IMG/VR virus record: IMGVR_UViG_3300045110_000374
Coordinates: 1 to 62,667 of that record
Origin: a virus
Reading direction: 5' to 3' (one strand)
Length of the DNA stretch: 62,667 nt
Shown: positions 7,492 through 15,762 of the stretch, in pieces
How positions within the stretch are numbered: position 1 is the first letter of the stretch
Layout: every line of letters starts with the position of its first letter
The notes under the pieces: generated by a model
What the model saw: only the letters and a program-made list of their open reading frames with translations
Databases searched by the model: none
Told to the model about the DNA's origin: nothing
Made by a program: the position numbers and the translations under genes

Positions 7492-7695
7492 TCACCGCTT
7501 GGACGCAGCATCAAGCGCAGCATCGACGACGGGACGCATTGCGATGGTTGCCGCCTGATTTTCGGCAAGCGCAGCTTTGATCCGCTTGGCGTCGGTCTCC
7601 GACATTACGGTTTTGCCTTTCACGATGTCGTCGGTGATACCGGCGATCAACTTTGCCGCAAGCGTGACTAACTGGATTATGAGTTCGGCGCTCAT
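7492..7695 (-). CDS. Hypothetical small protein
   Basis: This 67-aa protein has a hydrophobic N-terminal helix (LIIQLVTLAAKLIAGI) and an Ala-rich C-terminus. It lies between the coiled-coil membrane gene and the lipoprotein gene. It could be a membrane-associated lysis helper; no family is recognised. Confidence 0.65.
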   Translation of the reverse strand: MSAELIIQLVTLAAKLIAGITDDIVKGKTVMSETDAKRIKAALAENQAATIAMRPVVDAALDAASKR

Positions 7696-7704
7696 GGGTT
7701 TCCT

Positions 7705-8085
7705 TTACGGCTTTGGTGATATGATGGCGTTGGCCTGGAATATTGCATCATGCGCGATTCGGATCTGATTAAGGATGCCATTCGTATTCGCCGCCGTGTC
7801 GAAAGTGTCGGCCGCCCTCAAAGCATCGTCGGCTCGGTCGTACCAAACCTTTGCGGTCGCTGCGGCTTCACCTCGTAAAGCCCCGCGGGTGCTGGCAGCG
7901 ACGAGCGTGTCGCCCACGCGTTGCAGCGCAAGGTGCGCAACCGTCAGAGCCTTTTCAGCGGTCAGGACCGTCTCAGGGGCTTGGTCCGCAATGCTTTGGG
8001 ATGCGCAACCGGTAAGCGTTGAACCGCCCGCCAGCGCCAAGCTGGCGGCAAGCAGCGGGACGGCGAGATAGCGGCGGAGATTCAT
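7705..8085 (-). CDS. Putative lipoprotein
   Basis: This 126-aa protein starts at the ATG behind AGGGAA and has a lipoprotein signal: basic MNLRRY, a hydrophobic stretch and the lipobox LTGC at about residues 25-28. The mature part is Ala-rich and helical. An outer-membrane lipoprotein beside a membrane-anchored coil gene is the arrangement of two-part spanins, but this one is larger than typical Rz1 and the pairing is inference. Confidence 0.75.
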   Translation of the reverse strand: MNLRRYLAVPLLAASLALAGGSTLTGCASQSIADQAPETVLTAEKALTVAHLALQRVGDTLVAASTRGALRGEAAATAKVWYDRADDALRAADTFDTAANTNGILNQIRIAHDAIFQANAIISPKP

Positions 8086-8140
8086 TGCGTTTCCCTGTAG
8101 CTTGTTCGCGCCTTGTTCTAATTTAGAATAACCGTCAGCG

Positions 8141-8449
8141 CTAGCGCTTCTTGGTTTTAACCTTTGGGTAAGGCTCGCCGGTCTCCTCGTTAATCGCGGT
8201 TGGAAACACGTTGAACGCGAAATTTCCGAGCTGATCTTCGTGACCGCAGCCGGCATAGACGGCGCCCCTCTGAAACGTCTTCAGCGTTCCGAGCGCTTCA
8301 CCGTAGATGCGCTCGCTTGTGAGCGAGGCGGTGACACCTGTGGCAATGGCAGCGACCGCGATGTGCGATGACAGGGCGCGGCTGATTCTTGTCCAGCGAT
8401 CGGGCTTGTCGTTGGGCGTCGGCAATTTAAGCGTCGGTTTCTTCGGCAT
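8141..8449 (-). CDS. Hypothetical membrane protein
   Basis: This 102-aa protein begins MPKKPTLKLPTPNDKPDRW. A hydrophobic segment (HIAVAAIATGVTASL, about residues 30-44) may be a membrane anchor. The start follows GGGAGAGG. It is the first gene of the leftward set 6948-8449. Its C-terminal GCGHEDQLGNFAFNVFPTAI recalls a fragment of a GH24 lysozyme, but the catalytic Glu region is absent, so I do not call it a lysozyme. Confidence 0.65.
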   Translation of the reverse strand: MPKKPTLKLPTPNDKPDRWTRISRALSSHIAVAAIATGVTASLTSERIYGEALGTLKTFQRGAVYAGCGHEDQLGNFAFNVFPTAINEETGEPYPKVKTKKR

Positions 8450-8586
8450 GGACCTCTCCCCTGTTTGCAAGCTTGCTTGTACACAGGAGGTGTTAAGAAA
8501 CGGTTGACAGCCGCGCGAAAGTGTTTCTTCATACGAAAGCGATGGCAATCGGATAGCTACTGACCCATCGGCTTAAAGGCATCGCC

Positions 8587-8641
8587 GGGTTCGGGTAAGT
8601 AGAGCAATCGACCTCCTCGTTGCTCTCCCGTTTCCGAACCC
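8587..8641 (+). promoter_or_regulatory. Two-tier stem-loop in the helicase 5' leader
   Basis: GGGTTCGG (8587-8594) pairs with CCGAACCC (8634-8641). Inside it, AGAGCAA (8601-8607) pairs with TTGCTCT (8620-8626), with a nearly symmetric internal loop between. It lies 57 bases before the helicase start. The 8450-8697 gap also holds a perfect TTGACA at 8504-8509 with a poor -10, and the palindrome GCAAGCTTGC at 8467-8476. The fold could be a leader control element or a terminator for reads from the left; no U-run follows. Confidence 0.5.
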
Positions 8642-8697
8642 AACCCGACCCGACCCCGGCATGTCCTTTCGCTTAGGAAACGGTACCAGGAGTTTTC

Positions 8698-10197
8698 ATG
8701 GCTCCAGAACTCTACCCCTATCAGCGCGAGGTGATTGCGCGCGTTCATGCTGCCCAGCAACGCCGTATTCTGATGGTTGCACCGACAGGATCGGGCAAGA
8801 CCGTAATAGCGGCAGCCATCATCAACGATGTCATCGCACAGGGGCGCCGCGCCCTCGTTCTGGTTCACCGCCGCGAATTGGTAACGCAGACGTCGCGCAA
8901 GCTTTACGACGTAGGCGTGGACGCCGGCATTATCCAAGCTGGCTTTGTTCCGCGTGGGGCTCAACTCGCACAGATCGCGAGCGTCCAGACGTTGCACGCT
9001 CGTGCGATTCGAAGTTCCACAATCAATATGCCCGATGCCGATCTCGTCTTTGTCGATGAATGCCACCACGTTCGGGCCAAAACCTATGAAGAAATCCTTA
9101 AAGAATATCCTTCCGCCAAAATCATAGGCTTGACTGCAACGCCCGTGCGCGGCGATGGGCGCGGGCTTGGCAAGGCGTTCGATACGATCATCGAATGCCC
9201 CGACGTCAGCGAACTGGTTAAGCTTGGCTTCCTCGTTCCGACCAAGGTTTATGCGCCATCGCGGCCAAACCTGTCCGGGGTGCGCGTCCAGGCCGGCGAG
9301 TATGTGGGCTCACAGCTCGAAGCGCGCATGGATACCGACGAACTTGTGGGAAACATTACCGAGCACTGGCTTCGCCTTAACCCCGATCGGTTGCCGACGA
9401 TCATCTTCGCTTCCGGTGTCAACCACAGCGTCCATATCCGTAATGAACTCAGCCGAGCCGGTGTGCTTGCCGCTCACATCGATGGTAGCACGCCAACGGA
9501 CGAACGTGATGCAACTCTGAAGGATCTGGCCTCAGGGAGAATCGAGGTCGTTTGTAACTGCATGGTCCTCACCGAAGGGTTCGATTGCCCTGATGTCGGT
9601 TGCTTGGTGTTGGCTCGCCCGACAAAAAGCATGGGCTTGTATCGTCAAATGATTGGGCGAGGGTTGCGCCCCGCTCCTGGCAAGAAAGAGGTGCTAGTCC
9701 TGGATCACAGCGGCGCCGTCTTCGAGCACGGTTATGTGGACGATCCGATTAGCTGGACGCTCGACGAAGACAAGCGTGCCGTGAACAAGGCGCAGGACGC
9801 ATACGGCGCATACAAAGGCATGCCCAGGCTTACCACATGCCCGGAATGCACTGCGGTTCGGTTTCAGGGGCGGCCATGCTCGGTCTGTGGATGGCGACCG
9901 CAGCCCCGGCCACAGGACTATAGAACTGCCAACGGCGAACTCGGAGAGGCGCAGCGCGACCGGTCCGTTGCTGCCCCAACGATTGTGAAACAAGAGTTCT
10001 ATGCGATGCTGCTCTACATCGCAGATCAGCGCGGATACAAACGCGGCTGGGCTTGGCATAAATTTAAGGAGAAATTTCACCATTTTGCCAGTGGGTATCC
10101 CACAACTCCGAAGCCGCCAGACGAGGCATGCCGGCAGTGGGTGCGCTCTCGTCAAATTGCATGGGCCAAGTCCAAGCAAAAAGAGTCCACCGCGTGA
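8698..10197 (+). CDS. SF2 DNA helicase with C-terminal zinc finger
   Basis: This 499-aa protein has superfamily 2 motifs in order: Walker A APTGSGKT (28-35), DECH (120-123), TATP (146-149) and the arginine-finger motif QMIGRGLRP (317-325). A zinc ribbon follows at CPEC (381-384) and CSVC (394-397). It is likely the replicative or origin-opening helicase of the phage, acting with the primase whose start overlaps its stop (GTGA). The ATG follows AGGAG. Many phages of this group use an SF2 enzyme where others have a DnaB-type helicase (family knowledge). Confidence 0.92.
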   Translation: MAPELYPYQREVIARVHAAQQRRILMVAPTGSGKTVIAAAIINDVIAQGRRALVLVHRRELVTQTSRKLYDVGVDAGIIQAGFVPRGAQLAQIASVQTLHARAIRSSTINMPDADLVFVDECHHVRAKTYEEILKEYPSAKIIGLTATPVRGDGRGLGKAFDTIIECPDVSELVKLGFLVPTKVYAPSRPNLSGVRVQAGEYVGSQLEARMDTDELVGNITEHWLRLNPDRLPTIIFASGVNHSVHIRNELSRAGVLAAHIDGSTPTDERDATLKDLASGRIEVVCNCMVLTEGFDCPDVGCLVLARPTKSMGLYRQMIGRGLRPAPGKKEVLVLDHSGAVFEHGYVDDPISWTLDEDKRAVNKAQDAYGAYKGMPRLTTCPECTAVRFQGRPCSVCGWRPQPRPQDYRTANGELGEAQRDRSVAAPTIVKQEFYAMLLYIADQRGYKRGWAWHKFKEKFHHFASGYPTTPKPPDEACRQWVRSRQIAWAKSKQKESTA

Positions 10198-11132
10198 ACG
10201 TCGACATCGATGGCGTTATCGAGCGCGCGCGCGGGCGCTGGCGTGAAATTCTTCCCCGCCTCGGCATAGAAACCCGCTTTCTCACCAATAAGCATGGGCC
10301 GTGCCCACTCTGCGGTGGAAAAGACCGCTATCGCTTCGATGATAGGAACGGCGAGGGGGCTTACTACTGCAATCAATGCGGTGCGGGCGGCGGCTTTACG
10401 CTTGTGCGCAAGGCCAACGGGTGGGATTTCAAAACGGCATGTGAGGAAATCGCCAAGATCATCGGAGATGGCTCTAGCCCTTCAACGGCGATCAAGCAAA
10501 AGTCCGAAGCCGCCAAGCTGCAAGCGATCGAGAAACTATTCAACGAAGCAATCGACCCTGATGTTGTCGCCAGTTACCTCCATAAACGCGGCCTTTCCGT
10601 CACGTCCGCCGTCTTGCGCGGGCATTGCCGCTGTCCCTATTACGATGATGACTTCAAACTCGTAGGCCGCTATCCCGCCGTCATTGCGCCCGTCAGAGCG
10701 CCAGACGGCAAACTGGAATGTTTACAGCGCATTTACGATGCGGACCTCACCCCCAGAAAGAAGGCCATGACGCCGGTTCACACGCTCAATGGCGCGGCCG
10801 TGCGGCTTCATGAAGTCCGCGACGTTCTCGGCATCAGCGAGGGGGTCGAAACCGCTTTGGCCGCTCACGAAATATTTGGTGTTCCGGTGTGGGCGGCGTT
10901 GTCCGAAAACGGTGTCAAGACCTTTGAGCCCCCCAACGACATAAAAAAAATTATCGTGCTCGGCGACAACGATTCGAACTTTGTCGGCCAGGACGCTGCC
11001 TATGCCCTTGCCCGCCGCATTGCCCTAAAAGCCAAAAAACCCAGGATTATCGTCGAGGTTCGTATTCCCCCCGATGCCGATACCGATTGGCTGGACGAAT
11101 TAAACGCGATGAATGGGCACCCCCTGTTGTAA
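10194..11132 (+). CDS. DNA primase (zinc finger plus Toprim)
   Basis: This 312-aa protein starts at the GTG that overlaps the helicase stop. It has the primase zinc finger CPLC (37-40) and CNQC (59-62), then a Toprim domain with SEGVETA (215-221) and GDND (257-260). It would make RNA primers at the fork. It lacks a fused helicase domain, which the preceding gene supplies. The open frame continues upstream of the GTG, but the overlap and the conserved zinc finger spacing favour the GTG. Confidence 0.92.
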   Translation: MNVDIDGVIERARGRWREILPRLGIETRFLTNKHGPCPLCGGKDRYRFDDRNGEGAYYCNQCGAGGGFTLVRKANGWDFKTACEEIAKIIGDGSSPSTAIKQKSEAAKLQAIEKLFNEAIDPDVVASYLHKRGLSVTSAVLRGHCRCPYYDDDFKLVGRYPAVIAPVRAPDGKLECLQRIYDADLTPRKKAMTPVHTLNGAAVRLHEVRDVLGISEGVETALAAHEIFGVPVWAALSENGVKTFEPPNDIKKIIVLGDNDSNFVGQDAAYALARRIALKAKKPRIIVEVRIPPDADTDWLDELNAMNGHPLL

Positions 11133-11668
11133 GGTTGGACTCCAGCGCTGCTAAGGCATAACCTGAAATGGAAAGAGCCCGAAGCTTGCCGACTGTCGGG
11201 CTCTCCGAATCTGGACCAGTTAGAGGCTGGCAGTTCGTTTCCAAAGGGCAGGAATACCCCGAGCCCGTGTCAAAAGTAAAGCATTTCGGCGACATTTCAG
11301 TGAGCGGGATATATCTACGCTGGCACTGAAATTGTGTTCGCGGGACCAGGGGCACCGACCGAACCGCGCAGGTAGTGCTAAAGGCTGAAGCCGAAGGTCG
11401 GGGCAGGTCGTCACCTGCCAAATGCAGCCAACTCGTTACGCGTGCGACGCGAGAATGAGGCTCGATGCGAGGGGTCGGCTCCAGCAAGCTGATTCAATAT
11501 GCGTTTGGGCACGCACCGCCATCACCAAGGCGGTGCTATGCTCAAAAAGCTCCAGGTCTCACCAGAAGCTGAACTCTCAGTAAGAAAAAAAAGGAACTAG
11601 AAGGATTAGACTCAGTACGGCCGCCCGGCCCGCCCGCAAAAGTTGCACCGCCACCCGGAGCACCACCA
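11133..11668 (+). ncRNA. Candidate long structured non-coding RNA (or structured replication region)
   Basis: These 536 bases have no credible gene and contain a dense series of perfect hairpins. AGAGCCCGA (11174-11182) pairs with TCGGGCTCT (11196-11204). ATTTCAGTGAGCG (11294-11306) pairs with CGCT and CACTGAAAT (11318-11332) across a two-base bulge. GGCAGGT pairs with ACCTGCC (11402-11419) around CGTC. A two-part stem spans 11432-11459, and GCACCGCC pairs with GGCGGTGC (11513-11536). An A-rich stretch (11583-11592) follows. Size and density recall the large ornate RNAs GOLLD and ROOL of phages, but I cannot match a consensus. The strand is a guess from flanking rightward genes; an origin of replication is the main alternative. 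Confidence 0.45.
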
Positions 11669-11887
11669 ATGAAAAAGAAGAACGGTAAAGCAATCAGAAT
11701 TGGTAAGGGGGTCAAGTGCCCTAGAGGGTGCGGTCCGATGGGGCGGTTTGAGCACCCTCCAGGATGGAGACCAAAACCGGGCGCTGCGTATTGGTTCGAG
11801 TGGTGGGATATGTGTCGCTGCGGCTACATGCAGATGTATGAACAGGCAAAGCGGTTTGAAAAAATAGTTGTCGGCGAAAAGTTGTGA
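11669..11887 (+). CDS. Small Cys-containing protein
   Basis: This 72-aa protein has CPRGC near residue 17 and CRCG near residue 49, a possible zinc site, with an aromatic-rich middle (YWFEWWDM). GGAG precedes the ATG. It is the first gene after the structured non-coding region. No family is recognised. Confidence 0.65.
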   Translation: MKKKNGKAIRIGKGVKCPRGCGPMGRFEHPPGWRPKPGAAYWFEWWDMCRCGYMQMYEQAKRFEKIVVGEKL

Positions 11888-11914
11888 TAGTGTTCTGCGT
11901 GAGAGAACACTTTC

Positions 11915-12097
11915 ATGTATGAAAACCTTTCCGCATTGGGCTTAATTACGTTCTCAGGATTTGCACTCGGTGTCATTGTTGCACCAGAGGTGCTGTCACC
12001 TGAAGAACAGACGCGATGGGCCATTCTCAGTTGCGGGATTTGCACGGCTGTAGCGTTCGCGTTCGTTGGTCTCTTGAGCATAGGGCTTCCCCAATGA
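11915..12097 (+). CDS. Small two-helix membrane protein
   Basis: This 60-aa protein has two hydrophobic segments (about residues 8-25 and 36-57) joined by a polar turn (LSPEEQTRWA). Its stop overlaps the next start in an ATGA. No family is recognised. Confidence 0.65.
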   Translation: MYENLSALGLITFSGFALGVIVAPEVLSPEEQTRWAILSCGICTAVAFAFVGLLSIGLPQ

Positions 12098-12420
12098 CGA
12101 CGCTTGATCCTCGCATGGAGCTAACCCTTTCTGGCGATGCGTCAGCCAAGCCGGTCAACGCTTACCGTGTGCACGCTAGGGACCAGATCGTTCTCGCCGG
12201 GACTTGTCGGCATAGCGCGCTGCAAGTCTACGTCGCGATGCGCAAGCATTTGAACGATTTCGGCCCGGCCGAGTCGCGTCTCGTAAAAATATTCTGCAAC
12301 AACGTGGAGTACCTCAACGAGGACGAATCGTGGCCGCCCGGTCCGAAAGACCGCGGCAAATCTTGCCGACAAATCACGGGTGCGGTGCGCCCCTATCCAT
12401 GGGAAAGGCACATGCCATGA
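12094..12420 (+). CDS. Hypothetical protein
   Basis: This 108-aa protein begins MTTLDPRMELTLSGDASAKP. It is coupled by ATGA overlaps at both ends, so it belongs firmly to the 11915-13489 operon. No motif is recognised. Confidence 0.65.
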   Translation: MTTLDPRMELTLSGDASAKPVNAYRVHARDQIVLAGTCRHSALQVYVAMRKHLNDFGPAESRLVKIFCNNVEYLNEDESWPPGPKDRGKSCRQITGAVRPYPWERHMP

Positions 12421-12629
12421 GCTTCGAGCCGGGATACCCATATTTGACGCGGTGTGGGGAAGTGGTGCGCGTGGATGATCGCTGTGGGCCGCGGTTGTTC
12501 GGCAAAGGCTTCAAACGGCGAATCGATTTATGCTGGCATGTTGACGGGGCGCAATCCCCGCGCGGCGGGACAGGGCCTTACGACTTAATCAGGCCGCACC
12601 ACAATATCGAGGAAAAAGCCAGTGAGTGA
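12417..12629 (+). CDS. Hypothetical protein
   Basis: This 70-aa protein begins MSFEPGYPYLTRCGEVVRVD, a small beta-rich pattern. It overlaps its neighbours at both ends. No family is recognised. Confidence 0.65.
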   Translation: MSFEPGYPYLTRCGEVVRVDDRCGPRLFGKGFKRRIDLCWHVDGAQSPRGGTGPYDLIRPHHNIEEKASE

Positions 12630-12846
12630 CGCCGAAGAAATTTGTGTGCGTCCGATCCCCAACGAAATGTCTACGCCGCCCTATGGCGCAACCTTCACGA
12701 TGCACGAAGACCACGGCACGGTCGAGCTTCCCTATTGGCCCGAGGTCATCACTGTGCTTCCAGGCGAATGTGTGAGGATCGCGATTGCCGATCGTGACGG
12801 CCAACTCAAACTTTTGGTAACACGTGAGAGAGGCGAAATTAAATGA
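12622..12846 (+). CDS. Hypothetical protein
   Basis: This 74-aa protein starts with GTG inside the end of the preceding gene and ends overlapping the GcrA start. The composition is mixed beta. No family is recognised. Confidence 0.6.
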   Translation: MSDAEEICVRPIPNEMSTPPYGATFTMHEDHGTVELPYWPEVITVLPGECVRIAIADRDGQLKLLVTRERGEIK

Positions 12847-13244
12847 GTGCAGTAAGTTGGAGCAAAGAGCGGCTTGAACAGCTCCAGGCTTTGCGCAACG
12901 AGGGTTACAGCTATTCCAGAATCGGGCGAATGCTCGGCTGTAGCCGCAATGCCGCGATCGGTGCCGGCAAGCGTTGGGGTGTGGTTGGCAACGTTGTGAG
13001 GGTCCCGCGTGTGCGTTCGGATGACGAGCCCTTACCTGAGCGCGAGCTTCCGTCGCTGCCAGAACCCGAGCCCGTGTACGAAGGCGCCAAGCACACGCAC
13101 ATGAAAAATTTGGGGTCGAACCAGTGCCGCTATCCCTTATGGGGCACTGAGGGTGGCGCGCCGAATTTCGAGTGCTGTGGCAGGAAGGGATTTCCCTGGT
13201 GCGATCATCACCGCGCCATCATCAAGGGGAAGCGCGTAGCATGA
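12843..13244 (+). CDS. gcrA: GcrA-family cell cycle regulator
   Basis: This 133-aa protein follows the GcrA plan. The N-terminal SWSKERLEQLQALRNEGYSY and RIGRMLGCSRNAAIGAGKRWG form the DNA-binding region. A Pro/Glu-rich linker follows, then the C-terminal NQCRYPL...CCGRKGFPWCDHH sigma-interaction domain. GcrA is an alphaproteobacterial sigma70 cofactor linked to adenine-methylated GANTC sites. A phage copy could steer host RNA polymerase to phage promoters or alter the cell cycle (inference). Both ends overlap neighbouring genes by four bases. Confidence 0.9.
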   Translation: MSAVSWSKERLEQLQALRNEGYSYSRIGRMLGCSRNAAIGAGKRWGVVGNVVRVPRVRSDDEPLPERELPSLPEPEPVYEGAKHTHMKNLGSNQCRYPLWGTEGGAPNFECCGRKGFPWCDHHRAIIKGKRVA

Positions 13245-13489
13245 ACCGGCGAAGCCTTGCACAACCAAACTTATTTGAAACGCCGTCGTGCGCACGACGC
13301 TTGCGCAAAGAGCAAGACGATCTGTACGACGCGGTTTTGAAACTTCGCCGCCAAGGCTATCGCGTCTACCGCGCCGGCCGCGACACGCACCTCTTGAACG
13401 GCAGGCGGGTGTCAAGTCTTTACATTTTGGCGTTTGTTGCCACCAAAGAGTGGCGCGCACCCTTGCATCGTCATAACGGCCCGTTATAA
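13241..13489 (+). CDS. Hypothetical basic protein
   Basis: This 82-aa protein begins MNRRSLAQPNLFETPSCARR. The LRRQGYRVYRAGRDTHLLNGRRVS segment resembles small HTH-containing phage proteins. It is coupled to the GcrA gene by an ATGA. No function is assigned. Confidence 0.65.
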   Translation: MNRRSLAQPNLFETPSCARRLRKEQDDLYDAVLKLRRQGYRVYRAGRDTHLLNGRRVSSLYILAFVATKEWRAPLHRHNGPL

Positions 13490-13521
13490 GACCGTAACCC
13501 GTTTCTTCAGAGAGAACTGAC

Positions 13522-14001
13522 ATGGGGCGTAGGCCACAAGCTCTGCCATTTTTAAAGCAGGTTATCGCTTCTGAAACTGACGAATGTATCAAGTGGCCCT
13601 TCGCTACCACTGAAGCAGGGCGCGGTCGTTTTGATTTAGGCGGGAGAGCGGGGCGAATGGTTTTTGCACATCGCTTCGTTTGCCAAGAGGTACATGGCGC
13701 TCCACCGTCTGACCGGCACCATGCAGCGCACTCATGCGGGAAGGGTCACGAAGGGTGCATCAACCCAAGGCATCTCCGGTGGGCAACACCTCTGGAAAAC
13801 GCTCATGATGCGATTGTTGCAGGTACTTACCCACATGGCGAAACGGTAGGGACCGCCAAACTGACAGAATGTGACATCCGCAATATCCGTGCGGAGTATG
13901 CAAAGGGAGGGCTTACGCAGACAGCCTTGGCGCGGTTTTACGATGTGTCAGGCGTACAGATTGGGCGCATTATCAACCATGTTGCCTGGGCCCATGTATG
14001 A
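13522..14001 (+). CDS. HNH homing-type endonuclease
   Basis: This 159-aa protein has an HNH core (HHAAHSCGKGHEGCINPRHL) and a C-terminal helix-turn-helix (LTQTALARFYDVSGVQIGRI). It starts after AGAGAG, and its stop overlaps the glycosyltransferase-sulfotransferase start by four bases, so the two may have travelled together or the HNH inserted just upstream (inference). Confidence 0.9.
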   Translation: MGRRPQALPFLKQVIASETDECIKWPFATTEAGRGRFDLGGRAGRMVFAHRFVCQEVHGAPPSDRHHAAHSCGKGHEGCINPRHLRWATPLENAHDAIVAGTYPHGETVGTAKLTECDIRNIRAEYAKGGLTQTALARFYDVSGVQIGRIINHVAWAHV

Positions 14002-15686
14002 AGATAGCTATGGTCACCACATGCAAGGGCCGTTTGCATCACCTCAAAAAAACGCTGCCTCGAAACATCAAACACGCTGGTGAAAATGGGGCGGTCTTTG
14101 TTTTGCTCGATTACTTCGACACTGAAGATCTCGGCGACTACATCGCCCGCAACTACCAGAGCGACATCGAAAGCGGCAGGCTTGTCTACTACCGCACGCA
14201 ACACAGTCCGCGCTTTCATATGGCACACGCCAAGAACATGGCGCATCGCTGCGCGCTGTTGGAGCGGTCTGACATACTGGTGACGCTGGACTCCGACAAC
14301 CTCACCAACCCGGGATTTGCCGATTACATCGCAGCCAGATTTGCCGATGATCCCGAGCTGTCACTTCTGTGTCCGGATTTCAAAGCTTTGCCGCCACGGG
14401 GCAAGCGCTATGATGCGGATTGTCCCACCAAGTTGGGGCGCGGCTTCGCTGGGCGTCTCGCCATTCGCGCACAGGACTTTGTAAAAGTTGGCGGCTACAA
14501 CGAGATCTTCGAGACTTGGAGAGGGGAGGATCTTGACCTGCTAGCGCGGTTGAATCGCTTGGGCCTCAAGCGTGGCGCGCTAGACCCGTTTTTCTTGCAC
14601 GCTATCGCGCACGATTCTGAAACCCGCTTCAAGGAATATCCTGAAGCCGAAGCTTACGAAAATGATGACATCTACGGAATCATTGAGCGTGCCCACGACA
14701 CCGTCGTGAACAACGGTGTGATCGGTTGCGGTGTCGTCTATCGCAATTTTAGCGACGAACCGATTACGCTTAAGCCTCTACCCACAAGAGTCTTCGGCAT
14801 CGGTATGCAGCGCACGGGGACGAGCAGCCTGCACGAAGCGTTTCAGCTTTTGGGTTTCGACAGCGGACATTGGAAGTCTGCGGAGTGGGCTGGCGCGATT
14901 TGGCGAGAGATGAACAAGTGGGGCCGCTCGCGCACGTTGGAATTGGACTATGCGCTTTGCGACAACCCCATTCCGTTGCTCTACCGACGGCTGGACGAAG
15001 CCTATCCAGGGTCGAAGTTTATTCTCACCGTGCGCGATGAAGACGTGTGGCTTGAGAGCTGTAGGATGTTTTGGACCTATGACTGGAATCCGCGCCGGTG
15101 GAGTTGGGACATCGACGGCTTCTCTCACAAGATGCACGGCATCACGTACGGGACGATCGACTTTAACGAGGACATATTTCGCGAGCGTTACCGCCGCCAC
15201 AATGCCGAGGTGCTAGAGTACTTCAAGGGCCGCGACGATCTCTTGTGCATTGAGGTGAACGAGAACGCGTCCATGGCGCCTCTGTGTGAATTTTTAGGCG
15301 TGCCGGTTGTGGATGCTCCCTTTCCCCATCAGAACAAGGGCCCGGATATGCCGGTTATGCCCCCAAGCGAAGAGGACGACATGCCCATGGCCTCGAAGAA
15401 CCGCCAGCACCATCACCACCGCCGTTTGCGGGAGGGCAAGGTCGAGCCCGACCCGGTTGTCCCTGAACCCGCGCCCCCCGAACCTGTAAAACATGTGTTG
15501 TTTGCCGACCTCAGCGACACCCAAGTGATCGAGCTTGCCCAGCTTTATGACTGGCAGGTCCCGACCGATACGCGTTGGGGCTACAGCATGGTGACGGATG
15601 CCCGCCACTCTCTCACCACGCGCTTTACCGTGGCCGAGCTTGACGCAATGGCCGAGAAGTTTTTGGGCTGGAAGCCTACCCCGTGA
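13998..15686 (+). CDS. Glycosyltransferase-sulfotransferase fusion
   Basis: This 562-aa protein joins two enzymes. Residues about 1-245 form a GT-A glycosyltransferase with TLDSDN (metal-binding DSD at 98-100), GRGFAG (147-152) and WRGEDLD (174-180). Residues about 262-440 form a PAPS-dependent sulfotransferase with the 5'-phosphosulfate loop FGIGMQRTGTSS (266-277) and a 3'-phosphate segment TVRDEDVWL (344-352). A His/Arg/Pro-rich linker and a small C-terminal domain follow (DLSDTQVIELAQLYDW). It would act in the host cytoplasm, building or capping a sulfated glycan from a sugar nucleotide and PAPS. The acceptor is unknown; cell-surface polysaccharide, virion glycan and DNA are all possible. 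Confidence 0.88.
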   Translation: MKIAMVTTCKGRLHHLKKTLPRNIKHAGENGAVFVLLDYFDTEDLGDYIARNYQSDIESGRLVYYRTQHSPRFHMAHAKNMAHRCALLERSDILVTLDSDNLTNPGFADYIAARFADDPELSLLCPDFKALPPRGKRYDADCPTKLGRGFAGRLAIRAQDFVKVGGYNEIFETWRGEDLDLLARLNRLGLKRGALDPFFLHAIAHDSETRFKEYPEAEAYENDDIYGIIERAHDTVVNNGVIGCGVVYRNFSDEPITLKPLPTRVFGIGMQRTGTSSLHEAFQLLGFDSGHWKSAEWAGAIWREMNKWGRSRTLELDYALCDNPIPLLYRRLDEAYPGSKFILTVRDEDVWLESCRMFWTYDWNPRRWSWDIDGFSHKMHGITYGTIDFNEDIFRERYRRHNAEVLEYFKGRDDLLCIEVNENASMAPLCEFLGVPVVDAPFPHQNKGPDMPVMPPSEEDDMPMASKNRQHHHHRRLREGKVEPDPVVPEPAPPEPVKHVLFADLSDTQVIELAQLYDWQVPTDTRWGYSMVTDARHSLTTRFTVAELDAMAEKFLGWKPTP

Positions 15687-15762
15687 ACCCTGGCGGCTTG
15701 AGCGCTAGCGTGAGAACCAAAAGCACGAAGTACAGAATACCCAAACAAATTGCGGTTTTCAT
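15676..15762 (-). CDS. Possible 28-aa membrane peptide
   Basis: The open frame encodes MKTAICLGILYFVLLVLTLA and a short tail. It is a single membrane helix with a basic N-terminus and convergent to the fusion gene, whose 3' end it overlaps by 11 bases. The ribosome site is weak (AAAG), so the call rests on hydrophobic pattern alone. Confidence 0.3.
   Translation of the reverse strand: MKTAICLGILYFVLLVLTLALKPPGFTG

Noticed and set aside
8141-8449. Lysozyme-like remnant (GCGHEDQLGNFAFNVF)
   Set aside because: Only a short similarity to a GH24 segment is visible, and the catalytic N-terminal Glu region and size are missing.
11174-11204. Rightward terminator after the primase
   Set aside because: The stem is good but no U-run follows on the + strand; it is treated as part of the structured region.
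11133-11668. tRNA or tmRNA in the non-coding region
   Set aside because: No cloverleaf with a TTC loop and CCA end, and no tag-peptide frame with a tmRNA-like terminus, could be found.
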